A stretch of 35,389 nucleotides of DNA from Gemmatimonadota bacterium (GTDB taxonomy: Bacteria > Gemmatimonadota > Gemmatimonadetes > Gemmatimonadales > Gemmatimonadaceae): NCBI GenBank assembly GCA_028287285.1, contig JAQBPY010000003.1:1-35389 (forward strand). Direction: 5' to 3'. The position numbers and the translations under genes are program-made. Under the pieces are notes generated by a model. The model did no database searches. It was not told the DNA's origin and saw only the letters and a list, made by a program, of their open reading frames with translations. This document shows positions 1 through 8,420 of the stretch, piece by piece (within the stretch, counting starts at the first letter, position 1; each line of letters begins with the position of its first letter).

Positions 1-505
1 CGGACGAGTACTCTCGCGACGGCCATTCCCATGGCCAGTCTTTCAGAACGCAAATCCGCTTGCGAGACAAGGGTACTTCGTCGCGCCACGAAAAGATACG
101 ACATGGGCGTTCGCACTCGCATTTGGCGATGCCTTCTTCGTGTTCGACGGGCTCAAGGTACGCCAGTTTGTAGGGCGAATGGCTGAAGCGATCCCGCTAC
201 CCGATGTCATTGTGAGTTCACAGGGCTTTAATTCGGCTGAGAAGCTCGGACGAGTCACGGCGGCGGCGCGATCAATCGCGATTGACGATCGCTATCTATC
301 AATACTATTCAGCGGTTCAGATACCAGTGTTAGTAGCCGTGTGATAGACCGTTTTGCCCTGAAGACCGGTGCATATGTTGACTCGTATCTCTTGCCGGCG
401 AAGGCAAGGTACGTAGCACAAGTCGGCCCTCAGCTACTGGTGCTAACGTCAGGCGCGATACTCTCTGTGAAGTCACGGAACACCACGCGGTCTGGCAACT
501 ACTGA
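1..505 (+). CDS. C-terminal part of a six-bladed beta-propeller protein (5' end outside window)
   Basis: The reading frame is open from the window edge (first full codon at base 2) to TGA at 503-505, giving about 167 residues, so the start lies upstream. Short beta-strand repeats such as DRYLSILFSG, TGAYVDSYLLPAKARY and QLLVLTSG resemble the last blades of BF3164/NHL-like six-bladed propeller proteins, which in these lineages are usually exported lipoproteins. An internal GTG at 140 is possible but would start mid-blade. The permease gene follows on the same strand about 170 bp downstream, so the two may share a transcript. The fold call is inference from strand pattern; ligand and function are unknown. 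Confidence 0.55.
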   Translation, partial: GRVLSRRPFPWPVFQNANPLARQGYFVAPRKDTTWAFALAFGDAFFVFDGLKVRQFVGRMAEAIPLPDVIVSSQGFNSAEKLGRVTAAARSIAIDDRYLSILFSGSDTSVSSRVIDRFALKTGAYVDSYLLPAKARYVAQVGPQLLVLTSGAILSVKSRNTTRSGNY

Positions 506-676
506 TGTGGCGTGGGACGCGCGCATCGCATGCTTCCCATTTGCGCGCGCAGAGCAGCCACTTCCTCGCCTCCGTCCGGTGTGGTGGCCTTCCGCAACAT
601 GGCGAGGCGGCGGCGCCGAGTGCCTCCGACTAATCCTGAATGCAGCAACTGTCTATCTCCAGGCGTCAGAGGCTGA

Positions 677-3049
677 TTGTTATATCTACTCGTCCGCAGG
701 CTGGCACGATCGAAAGCCTTCATTGCCTATGTCGGCGGCTTTCTCAGCGTTGCATTAGCTAGCTACATCGGCCTGGCGCAGACTGCGATGGCGGTATTCG
801 CAGAGGCAGTGCCCGGTGTGAGAGATGGTGCGCGCGTAATGCGCATTGCTGCACCGCGAGCGCAAGGTCCTTTCCCGGTCTGGAGCATGTCCTTCTCTCG
901 TCCAGAGCTGGAGGTCATCAGGGATGTTGCAAGGTCCCAGGTAGCCGACGTCGCCGGCTACGGACCGATTCGACTCGCGGTCGGCCGGTCACCCACGCTT
1001 CGCGCAGTATCTGGAGATGCTGTGACTAGCGAGTATTTCAACGTCCTCGGTGCAACTGCGGCAGCGGGAACAATAGTGTGGAGTACAAAGAGAGAACAAG
1101 GAGTTGTGATATCAGAAGTACTCGCACGAACGATCGCCGCTTCCAGCAGCGAAGCTGTCGGCATGGCTTTGCGGTTGAATGGAGTGACGTGGAACGTACA
1201 GGGAGTTGTACGAGCGTTCCGCGGTCTTGAAGAAGAGCCGAGCGATGTATTTGTGCCCGTTGAGGATCTTCATCAGCTGAGCGTGCCGGAATCGTGGATT
1301 GGCGCAGGCAGCAAGTGGCTTCGCCTCGTCACGCGTGTACCGCTCGGCGTCGCAGCGGCCGATATGCGCACCCGCTTGATCAGTACGTTGCAAGGTGAGC
1401 CGGTAGACTTCCTCACCGCACGGATCACCCTTGAACCGCTAAATATTGCACGAGGAATCGAGCGTTCGCGACGGGAAGTGGTAGTACTAGTCGCGAGCGC
1501 AACAGCAGTCACACTTCTGATCCTGCTCATAACCAACCTAGGACAGCTGTTTCTGCTTCGCTGGCTATCGAGAGCGCACGAATTCGCAGTACACGGTGCT
1601 CTCGGGGCAACGTCCATGCGACTGGCCGCACTTGCAGCGGGGGAACCACTTTCCGTCTGCGCACTCGGAGCAGTCGGGGGCGTGCTCGGCGGTCGAGCCT
1701 TCTTCCGAAGCACATCGCTATTAGCATTGCGCGGCCGAGACGCCGGATATGGCTTTGGCTGGACAGGAGCGGCAGTGCTGGGTGCTTTAGCACTCACCAT
1801 CCTCCTTGTTGCCATCTTGCCGGTGATCGTAACCGCATTCAAGTCGCGCTCGTTTGGTACGCTCAACGCTGCGCGCGATGGATCGCGGCGCTTCGGCCAT
1901 GTATTGGAGTGGACCTTAGCCGTGCAAGTGTTCATTACGACAGTGGCCATTACAATCACGACCGTCAGCGCTGACAGCCTATCACGAATCACGGAGAGTC
2001 AGTTCGGCTTCGACGCTGACCATCTCTATGCGATTGCTCCGCTGCTAAGTATGGTAAGTCCCAGAAATGCAGCGATGATTCAGATGGCTGAGAATCTGCG
2101 TGCTACTGATGGAGTGGAGTCTGTCAGCTTGTCAGGCACCGTGCCCACAAGGACGCTGTCAATGTCACGTATTTACGTGCGGGGGCGACGTGGGGCAGTG
2201 ACAGAATTCGACGCAGAAGTCTACGCAGTCGATTCCGCGTTCTTTGCCACAACTGGGATCGAGCGTCGCATTGGCCACGATGCGACGCCTATACCATGGT
2301 CCAGTAGAAGCGGTGCGATGGTCATGAGCTTGGCGGCGGATAGCCTGCGACGTTCGGTGCAATCACCAGAACCGTGTGTGCGACTTGGTGGACCAGATGC
2401 CCCGTGTCGCGCAGTAATCGGAACGGCGAAGGAGGCAAGATTTCGCAGTTTGTTTGGAGTGTCTGCTCGCACCGTTTATGTACCATTTGACACAGACGCG
2501 ACGCGACAGACAGCAATTCTTGTCCGGTCACTGCGCGCGCCAGGAGAGGTGGTATCCCTTCTCGAACGAGTCGTGGCGCGGAATCAAGATGAGCGCGCGC
2601 CAGTCGACGTGCGGTGGATTCGTGGCTCACTGGACGCAATCAGCGCTCCGTGGCGCGCAGGACTAAGGCTGATGCAGACGTTCTGTGCAATCGCGATCGT
2701 CATAGCGGCAGTCGGAGTCGCGAGCGTAAGTCTAAGGACCGTTAGAGCGCGTCGGCGTGACATCGGGATTATGCTGGCACTCGGCGCATCGCGTGGCCGG
2801 GTAGCGCGGACGATCCTGACCAGGGCAACTCTGGTAACGTTATCGGCACTGACGGCCGCCTGCATGGGGGGTGCAATAGGTATTCATCGCATTGCACCCC
2901 TGATAATGCTTAGTGCGGAGACCACATATATGCGCTCATTGGCGTTAGCTGCCGCCGTCTCGCTAATAAGTGTCCTTGTGGGTCTGGCGCTACCATTGTT
3001 TCAAATGCTGAGCATTCAACCGATAGAAAGTCTTAATCAGTCGTCATGA
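677..3049 (+). CDS. ADOP-type ABC transporter permease (MacB_PCD/FtsX duplicated)
   Basis: This 790-residue protein has the layout of acidobacterial duplicated orphan permeases. A membrane helix lies near residues 12-34, followed by an extracytoplasmic MacB-like domain (about 40-260). A first FtsX block has helices near 267-297, 318-340 and 360-388. A fifth helix lies near 411-430, then a second periplasmic domain, and a last FtsX block near 667-778. The FtsX signatures HEFAVHGALGATSMRL and RRRDIGIMLALGASRGRVAR are duplicated as expected. Such permeases pair with separate MacB-like ATPases; none is visible here. The start is TTG at 677, directly after an in-frame TGA and preceded by AGAGG; ATG 788 would lose the first helix. 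The substrate is unknown. Context with a thioredoxin and a cysteine-cluster protein suggests peptide or lipoprotein export (inference). Confidence 0.85.
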   Translation: MLYLLVRRLARSKAFIAYVGGFLSVALASYIGLAQTAMAVFAEAVPGVRDGARVMRIAAPRAQGPFPVWSMSFSRPELEVIRDVARSQVADVAGYGPIRLAVGRSPTLRAVSGDAVTSEYFNVLGATAAAGTIVWSTKREQGVVISEVLARTIAASSSEAVGMALRLNGVTWNVQGVVRAFRGLEEEPSDVFVPVEDLHQLSVPESWIGAGSKWLRLVTRVPLGVAAADMRTRLISTLQGEPVDFLTARITLEPLNIARGIERSRREVVVLVASATAVTLLILLITNLGQLFLLRWLSRAHEFAVHGALGATSMRLAALAAGEPLSVCALGAVGGVLGGRAFFRSTSLLALRGRDAGYGFGWTGAAVLGALALTILLVAILPVIVTAFKSRSFGTLNAARDGSRRFGHVLEWTLAVQVFITTVAITITTVSADSLSRITESQFGFDADHLYAIAPLLSMVSPRNAAMIQMAENLRATDGVESVSLSGTVPTRTLSMSRIYVRGRRGAVTEFDAEVYAVDSAFFATTGIERRIGHDATPIPWSSRSGAMVMSLAADSLRRSVQSPEPCVRLGGPDAPCRAVIGTAKEARFRSLFGVSARTVYVPFDTDATRQTAILVRSLRAPGEVVSLLERVVARNQDERAPVDVRWIRGSLDAISAPWRAGLRLMQTFCAIAIVIAAVGVASVSLRTVRARRRDIGIMLALGASRGRVARTILTRATLVTLSALTAACMGGAIGIHRIAPLIMLSAETTYMRSLALAAAVSLISVLVGLALPLFQMLSIQPIESLNQSS

Positions 3050-3093
3050 GCGAAGGATCCGCACGCGACTTACCCTGACAAACGGAGACGTAA

Positions 3094-3786
3094 ATGCGAA
3101 CAATAAACTGCGCGGATGAAAGTCGATCACGCCGTACAAGATCCGGCGCTGCCACCTTCGGGGAAATACTCACACTGGCATTGAGCATATGTGCTTTCCT
3201 GGTGGCGACGGCGGCATATCTGCGAGCACGTGCGGATGCACCAGCAGCGGCCACCGCGCTTCGTCACCTGGATGACTGGGCGCAACTCAGTAGCACAGGC
3301 CATAGACTTGGTACCACGAATGCTACAAAAAGCATCCTGGTGTTTGAAGATTACCAGTGCCCGTTTTGCAAAATCATGCACGGAACCCTAAAGAGGATGC
3401 GAGCGGCAAATCCGGACATCGTAGTTATCTCTCGTCAATTTCCACTTACGTCGACACATCCGCACGCAATGGCTGCCGCCATCGCTGCTGAGTGCGCATC
3501 CGATCAGGGTCGCTTTGAGCAGTTTCAGGACACTGTGTACTCGGCGCAGTCGCAGATTGGGTCAGTGACATGGGCAGAATTTGCCAACCGGAGTGGTGTA
3601 CCTGATGCGCCCCGATTCGCGAAATGTGTGGCGAGTGATACGGGAATACGAAGACGCGTGCAGCGCGATCTAGATGCAGCACTTGAGCATCAGCTGCCCG
3701 GCACTCCCGCGATAATAGTTGCGGGTGATTTGTTGACATCCCCCTCTGATAGTCTAATTCTACGGTTGCTAAAGCGTGCGAAGTAG
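3094..3786 (+). CDS. Membrane-anchored DsbA-family thioredoxin-like oxidoreductase
   Basis: This 230-residue protein has one N-terminal membrane segment (about 22-43) and an extracytoplasmic DsbA/thioredoxin_4 domain. The active-site motif CPFC is at 89-92 within VFEDYQCPFC, and the cis-proline loop GTPAII is near 203-208 (Pro205). Two further cysteines (134, 178) lie in the helical insert, as in many family members. The family makes, breaks or reshuffles disulphides in exported proteins. The start ATG is supported by GGAG shortly upstream. It sits 44 bp after the permease gene and just ahead of a cysteine-rich protein gene, so it may act on cysteines in a partner or small product of this locus (inference). 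Confidence 0.85.
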   Translation: MRTINCADESRSRRTRSGAATFGEILTLALSICAFLVATAAYLRARADAPAAATALRHLDDWAQLSSTGHRLGTTNATKSILVFEDYQCPFCKIMHGTLKRMRAANPDIVVISRQFPLTSTHPHAMAAAIAAECASDQGRFEQFQDTVYSAQSQIGSVTWAEFANRSGVPDAPRFAKCVASDTGIRRRVQRDLDAALEHQLPGTPAIIVAGDLLTSPSDSLILRLLKRAK

Positions 3787-3797
3787 GGAGGAGCAAC

Positions 3798-3836
3798 GTG
3801 CGAGAACGGACTAGTAGCAACAGGAGAACGACGTGA
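3798..3836 (+). other. Possible 12-codon leader ORF ahead of the YkgJ-type gene
   Basis: A strong GGAGG Shine-Dalgarno at 3786-3790 precedes GTG 3798 by 7 bases. The frame runs 12 codons (MRERTSSNRRTT) to TGA 3834-3836, which overlaps the ATG of the next gene as TGATG. It may couple translation to the downstream gene or be chance. Confidence 0.2.
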
Positions 3837-5212
3837 TGCGGGAACAAGTAGGGAGGTCATGCGTTGTCGAATTGCGATCACCGACAGCGATGCAGGGTGT
3901 TGACGGCAACGACGTATACTTTCCATTCGCCAGCGGGCGATTGGCGTACGATTGCGTCTCTTGCGGAGCGAAGTGCTGCCGCGGTCATGGCTTCTCTATG
4001 ACGAATGGCGTTGAGCTCGTCGAGCAAATTAAAATGCGGCCGTCATTACCATTATTCATGGACGTGCTGGATCGGGAAGGAAAGCAATGGCAGGTGTCAA
4101 ACTGCGCTCCAGGGTGCTTCTTCTTGTCACACGACGGCCGCTGCGGCATCCAAGTATCAAGCGGTTACGACGCGAAGCCAGAGACGTGTCGCTTGTTTCC
4201 TTTCAACAACATGATGCGAGTAGGCCGGTATCTTATCGTGGCACCTCACGAAGAACTGTGTCCCTTGGAGGTGACCACAGGCGGCCGCCTTAGCAAAGCG
4301 TCAGATCACAGAGCACTGCTGGACACCCTTGCATCTCAAGGCGTATGGGCGCGCGTGCCCGAATGCGTGACCGTGGGTCAGGACGTGGAAACAGTGATGA
4401 TGATCGAACGGCGTATCGTGGAATTATCCGAATCCTGCCTTGGGACAGATGACTACCTTGAGTTTGCCATTCAACAAGTGGCCTGCGGAGTATCAGTCAG
4501 CGCATCCGAGACAGATGATGCGCGCAGGTGCGCGCAATACCTCGTCACAACTGCGAACAAACTGCTAGGGACAGCGGCTCTCGTAGACTACCGCGGAAGT
4601 AATGAGTTTACACGAACGATGGTGGCGTCGACGCCGGCTCTGAGAGCGCGCTTTGCGTTTCAACGCGATCGCGGCGGTGCGGTTACTACCATTGCACATC
4701 GGCGCGTACCAGTAGCCATGCTGGCCATCTACCTAATCGCGGACGCTGCTCGCCGCGCGGGAATGCAGCAGATCACATTTCAGAGCCTGTCAAGTATGAC
4801 TATGAGGATGAGATCATTGATTGGACTGATGTCGATACTTGATGTACCCGTGACCTGGCGAAGTGACGTTGCAATTGACCTTGCGGCGTTCCGAAAGGCG
4901 GATATGCAGCTGCACTTTGTGGGAGTGGCTAAGGCGTTGCTAGCGTCCACGCAATTGCGGCAGCAGAAGCCGCTAGGTGAGGTGCTGCTAGAACACGCTC
5001 CGAGCGATGCGTTGGAGCGTGTGCTCTTTGTTAAGGAAGCAGCGCGATGTCTCGCCGGAAAACTTATACCGGTTAATACTCTGACTACTAATGTGAGCAG
5101 GAAGTCCGCTGTGCGATGGCGCGAGAGTGCATATAGATGGGCACTGCAGCGCTTTAGTGCCGACTTGGTGTGCCATGCGGCATGGAGAGGTGAGCGGCAT
5201 TTGCTTACGTGA
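3836..5212 (+). CDS. YkgJ-type cysteine-cluster protein
   Basis: This protein of about 458 residues carries the Zn/Fe-binding cysteine pattern of the YkgJ family in its first third. From Met at 3836 these are Cys40-x2-Cys43-x3-Cys47-Cys48, then Cys90, Cys94, Cys103, Cys118 (in KPETCRLFPF) and Cys142. YkgJ proteins are usually about 100-250 residues, so this one has a long unrecognised C-terminal extension of about 300 residues without obvious membrane segments. GTG 3833 and ATG 3836 are adjacent; AGGAGA at 3822-3827 fits ATG better. The gene ends in a GTGA overlap with a 70-codon ORF. YkgJ domains often sit with metalloenzymes or peptide-modification genes; the exact reaction is unknown. Confidence 0.75.
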   Translation: MREQVGRSCVVELRSPTAMQGVDGNDVYFPFASGRLAYDCVSCGAKCCRGHGFSMTNGVELVEQIKMRPSLPLFMDVLDREGKQWQVSNCAPGCFFLSHDGRCGIQVSSGYDAKPETCRLFPFNNMMRVGRYLIVAPHEELCPLEVTTGGRLSKASDHRALLDTLASQGVWARVPECVTVGQDVETVMMIERRIVELSESCLGTDDYLEFAIQQVACGVSVSASETDDARRCAQYLVTTANKLLGTAALVDYRGSNEFTRTMVASTPALRARFAFQRDRGGAVTTIAHRRVPVAMLAIYLIADAARRAGMQQITFQSLSSMTMRMRSLIGLMSILDVPVTWRSDVAIDLAAFRKADMQLHFVGVAKALLASTQLRQQKPLGEVLLEHAPSDALERVLFVKEAARCLAGKLIPVNTLTTNVSRKSAVRWRESAYRWALQRFSADLVCHAAWRGERHLLT

Positions 5213-5421
5213 CTCTAGTGGCGGTGGTGAATTTGAAGCAACCTGGTGACTGGGCGCAGTCAAAGGCGAATTGTGCGACCGGCCCGATCTTCTACGTTTC
5301 TAAAGAAATGGTCAATACGGCCGGATCACGCTGGCGTAGTTACGTCTGTTTCCATGAAGAAGGCGAGTACTTCTCAGTGTGGCCATCACGAGCAGGCTCA
5401 CCGGATTACCAAACGTGGTGA
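5209..5421 (+). CDS. Small coupled ORF, 70 residues, Trp-rich, unknown function
   Basis: GTG 5209 overlaps the stop of the YkgJ-type gene as GTGA, so translation is likely coupled. The product has four tryptophans and two cysteines (near residues 22 and 47), no signal peptide and no membrane helix. The segment HEEGEYFSVWP weakly recalls the EGQYSLWP core of MbtH proteins, but MbtH has conserved sequence after this point and this protein ends 11 residues later, so the similarity is not enough for a call. Its place directly after a cysteine-cluster protein makes it a candidate partner or substrate (inference). Confidence 0.5.
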   Translation: MTLVAVVNLKQPGDWAQSKANCATGPIFYVSKEMVNTAGSRWRSYVCFHEEGEYFSVWPSRAGSPDYQTW

Positions 5422-5531
5422 CTGACGGTCTGAACACAACGATCCAATGGGGGAAGTATTCATTTCGTGGCTTCCAGGACCGTGAACGCTTCAAGCCTCG
5501 CGCAACGGCCATCGTATTGACATCGTGGTAG
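5418..5531 (+). CDS. Very small coupled ORF, 37 residues, unknown function
   Basis: GTG 5418 overlaps the stop of the 70-codon ORF in another GTGA junction, and the frame runs to TAG 5529-5531. The product is basic and aromatic (IQWGKYSFRGFQDRERF is its middle) and ends in Ser-Trp; the preceding ORF ends in Thr-Trp. It may be a real peptide, or the shifted tail of a once longer protein. The -35 box of the next operon lies in its last codons. Confidence 0.35.
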   Translation: MTDGLNTTIQWGKYSFRGFQDRERFKPRATAIVLTSW

Positions 5532-5545
5532 TGCGGAGAGAGAAT
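5517..5545 (+). promoter_or_regulatory. Putative sigma70-like promoter of the hydrolase-caspase-MoxR operon
   Basis: TTGACA at 5517-5522 is a perfect -35 hexamer, followed after 17 bp by GAGAAT at 5540-5545 (4 of 6 to TATAAT). Transcription would start near 5552, about 30 bp before ATG 5584. It is the best promoter match seen in the window. Confidence 0.5.
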
Positions 5546-5583
5546 AGACGGCATCGCCCCGCCTTTCGCACCAGACATCCCCA

Positions 5584-6741
5584 ATGACAACCGTTGTTTT
5601 TGTCCATGGTACAGGCGTGCGCCAGCCCGCCTTCGACGTGCTGTACCAGGCGCTTTCAGGTGAGATCGCGAAAAGATATGCACTCCCGGTTGTGCCCTGT
5701 TACTGGGGAGGGCCGCATGGTGCCCGATTGATGCAGAGTGGCGCATCCATTCCCGTCCCGAATCAGACGCGTGGCGACGACGAAAACGACGAGAGCGGAC
5801 TCTGGTCCGTGCTCGCATCGGATCCGCTCGCTGAGCTGAAGGCCATGAGCGCCGGAAAAACATTCGCCTTCGATGACGAGGTTGGCGAAGCGTTGACGCA
5901 ACAGGCGCAGGCGTGCACGATGCCATCCCAGGGGTTTTCGTCCGATGTACAGCGGTTTTTTTCGCCGGCTCGCGATGCAGTCATGAGCAGCGGCGCGTTC
6001 ATTCAGGCGATGGCTCGTGCCGAGGAGCCGCTGGGACCACTCCAGAACGCGGTCGCGCGCGCGTTTCTCGCACGCGCCCTCGTGGATCGCGACGACTGGT
6101 ACGCGGAACAAAGCGCATCGCCGCCGTGGACTCTCTCCCTGGCCGAGCGCCAGGCAATCGTCGATGCCCTGGTCGAGCAGCTCGGCGGCGGCGAACGCGG
6201 CCTCGGATCGTGGATCGCTGGCATTGCCGGAGGCGCGGCCTCGACCCTCGGCACCTCCTTCATTCGGCGGCAGCGCATGACGCTGAGCGACGGCGCGTCG
6301 CCGGCGGTTGGTGACATCCTCCTGTATCAGGCGCGCGGCGACGGCATTCGGAACTGTATCCGTGACGCCATCGCGGGGATCGACGATTCCGTCGTCATCA
6401 TTGCACATAGCCTTGGCGGCATCGCGGCCGTGGAGATGCTGGTTGCGAATCACCTGCCCAGGGTATCGCTGCTCGTGACGGTTGGCTCGCAGTCGCCGCT
6501 CTTTTATGAGCTCGACGTACTCTCGACACTGCGGTACGGATCACCTCTGCCAGATCATTTTCCAGCGTGGGTCAACCTCTACGATCCCCGCGACTTCCTG
6601 AGTTACGTGGGAGCCGGCGTGTTCGGGAGCACACGAATCGTCGATGTCGCCCTCGACAACGGCGTGTCGTTTCCCGAGTCGCACAGCGCGTACTGGAGCA
6701 ACCCCATGCTCTGGTCCGCGCTCGACACGTACCTGTCGTGA
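5584..6741 (+). CDS. Alpha/beta-hydrolase fold protein, first gene of the caspase operon
   Basis: This 385-residue protein opens with the strand and oxyanion motif VVFVHGTG (His8-Gly11). The nucleophile elbow is AHSLGG with Ser276, an acidic candidate lies in YDPRDF near residue 335, and a catalytic His candidate is in SHSAYW near 367. The layout matches PGAP1/lipase-like serine hydrolases with a long lid insert (about 40-250). No signal peptide is visible, so it is probably cytoplasmic. No clear Shine-Dalgarno precedes the ATG, consistent with a short leader from the 5517 promoter. It overlaps the caspase gene by GTGA. In this setting it could be a lipase-type effector or a processing enzyme of the conflict system (inference). 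Confidence 0.8.
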   Translation: MTTVVFVHGTGVRQPAFDVLYQALSGEIAKRYALPVVPCYWGGPHGARLMQSGASIPVPNQTRGDDENDESGLWSVLASDPLAELKAMSAGKTFAFDDEVGEALTQQAQACTMPSQGFSSDVQRFFSPARDAVMSSGAFIQAMARAEEPLGPLQNAVARAFLARALVDRDDWYAEQSASPPWTLSLAERQAIVDALVEQLGGGERGLGSWIAGIAGGAASTLGTSFIRRQRMTLSDGASPAVGDILLYQARGDGIRNCIRDAIAGIDDSVVIIAHSLGGIAAVEMLVANHLPRVSLLVTVGSQSPLFYELDVLSTLRYGSPLPDHFPAWVNLYDPRDFLSYVGAGVFGSTRIVDVALDNGVSFPESHSAYWSNPMLWSALDTYLS

Positions 6742-8420
6742 CGCCTGCTCCTGTGCGTGTCGCGCGGACATATGCCGTCATCGTCGGCATCGAGGCGTAC
6801 GCCCATGAGAAATGGAATCTCGATGGGCCGACGCGGGATGCGGTGGAATTTGCGGACTGGCTCATCGGCCACGGGGTCGAGCCCGATCACATCACCATGT
6901 TCTCGTCGCCGGTACCGGGCAACGCCGCGTGCGCACCATGCCGGCCCATCGCGACCACGGCGGCAACGAGCACCGCGATTCAGCAGTATTTCAAGGACGT
7001 GTTGCCACAGATTGCCGACATCGACCTGCTGTACGTGTTCTGGGGAGGACACGGCCTGAGCGAGATCAGCGACGAGCGGTATTTGCTGTGTCACGAGGCC
7101 ACTCCCGAATCGCCGTGGAGCATGGGTCTCACCGAAATGCTCACGGCCCTCCGGAGCCGGACCTACGCGAACATTCGATCCAACGTCGTCATCGTCGACG
7201 CGTGCGCGACATTCAGATCGAGATTCGGCATCGAGAAAATCCCGGCGATGTCGTTGGCCATTGGCCAGGAGATGGCGCCAAGCAGGCAGTTCGTCATGTT
7301 CGCGAGCCAGCCTGGCCAGGCGGCAAAGAACGTGGGCGCCCAACGTACCGGGCTGCTGTCACGTGAGCTTCGCAAAGTGCTCACCGGTACGCCGCGGCCG
7401 TTCCCTCCCGACATGAGCGCTGTCGCGCAGGAGATTCGTGCGGCGTTCGAGGAGCTGAGGGACACAAAGGAGGCGCGGCAGGTGCCGCATACCTTCGAGT
7501 ACGTCACCGAATCGAACGATCGGGTAAGGAAAGTATTTGGCACCCAGCCTTGCGCGTGGACATCGGAAAAGGCAGGGCGCCTGTACAACCGGGAAGTGCA
7601 GGAGGGGGAATTCAGTCTCATCTTCCCGGAACGCCTCTCACGCAAGGTTGCCGCGCAGACCTACTTTGTTTACGGCGAGAAGTGGGAACAGCACGACTCG
7701 TTCGCACGGCGGCTCGTGGATCAGTACGTCGATCCGTTCATGTCCAAGGCGCTGGGCGTCGACGCCGGCGGAATCGGCTGGCTGGAGGCGACCGTGGCGC
7801 ACGACATTCGCGGCCTCAAGCTCCTGCAGCAGCGGATCCGGATTGGATTCGGCGCGCAGTCCACGCCGGCAACGGCATTCGATCGGGGCCGCGCGCTCAT
7901 CGCGAATGTCGACGAGCTTCGCAACCGCGAGGCAATCGTCTGTCTCATCGACATGAAGATCGCCCGGTGGGACTCCGACTATCCGGCCTTCATGAACTGG
8001 TACATCGACGAATACTGGGCTGCACTGGAGGCAGAGCCGGCGAACAAGCCTGTTGTCTCGTTCTTCATGATCGAGCTGCCGGAGGCGGCCGAACGTCCAT
8101 CCCTCATCGACAGGCTTCGCACCCACTTCGGACCCACGCTCAAGGAGCGTATCGTGCGTCTCGTACATGGCACGGAGCGAGACGCCGTTGCCACCATGTC
8201 GCAGCTTACGAGCCTGGAAATCGATCACGTCGACGAATGGTTTCGCTCCATCCTCCGCGAGCCGGGCCTGACTCCCTTCAAGCGCCGCGAAGCCGCCGCC
8301 GAGCTGTGGGCGCAAGCCAAGCCACGCTCGAGCTCCACCAGCGTGCCCCGCACGGACTCCATCGAGAGCCTGCTGATCGACCGGTACGAGGCACACACCA
8401 GCCTACAGGGTATCCCATGA
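6738..8420 (+). CDS. Caspase-like (C14) protease fused to an iSTAND-like domain
   Basis: From GTG 6738 (GTGA overlap with the hydrolase gene) the product is 560 residues. Residues about 10-260 form a caspase p20-like domain: YAVIVGIEAY strand, LLYVFWGGHG with catalytic His105, and VVIVDACATF with catalytic Cys156. Residues about 290-500 form an alpha/beta region with FSLIFPERL, QTYFVYGEKW, EAIVCLIDM and VVSFFMIELPE strands but no Walker motifs. This matches my reading of the inactive STAND (iSTAND) domains fused to caspase or trypsin effectors in MoxR/vWA conflict systems. The protein likely cleaves host or partner proteins when released by the ATPase module (inference). The frame is open further upstream, but the overlap and the domain start favour 6738. 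Confidence 0.8.
   Translation: MTPAPVRVARTYAVIVGIEAYAHEKWNLDGPTRDAVEFADWLIGHGVEPDHITMFSSPVPGNAACAPCRPIATTAATSTAIQQYFKDVLPQIADIDLLYVFWGGHGLSEISDERYLLCHEATPESPWSMGLTEMLTALRSRTYANIRSNVVIVDACATFRSRFGIEKIPAMSLAIGQEMAPSRQFVMFASQPGQAAKNVGAQRTGLLSRELRKVLTGTPRPFPPDMSAVAQEIRAAFEELRDTKEARQVPHTFEYVTESNDRVRKVFGTQPCAWTSEKAGRLYNREVQEGEFSLIFPERLSRKVAAQTYFVYGEKWEQHDSFARRLVDQYVDPFMSKALGVDAGGIGWLEATVAHDIRGLKLLQQRIRIGFGAQSTPATAFDRGRALIANVDELRNREAIVCLIDMKIARWDSDYPAFMNWYIDEYWAALEAEPANKPVVSFFMIELPEAAERPSLIDRLRTHFGPTLKERIVRLVHGTERDAVATMSQLTSLEIDHVDEWFRSILREPGLTPFKRREAAAELWAQAKPRSSSTSVPRTDSIESLLIDRYEAHTSLQGIP

Noticed and set aside
1273-1992. 239-codon minus-strand frame inside the permease gene
   Set aside because: It is a composition-driven shadow; the plus strand has clear FtsX motifs.
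5209-5421. MbtH-like protein
   Set aside because: Only a SVWP-like string matches; the conserved part after it is missing and no NRPS genes are nearby.
7550-8416. Extended N-terminus for the MoxR protein
   Set aside because: The frame is open but Arg/His/Gly-rich without homology, and it overlaps the caspase/iSTAND gene; ATG 8417 with an ATGA overlap is better.
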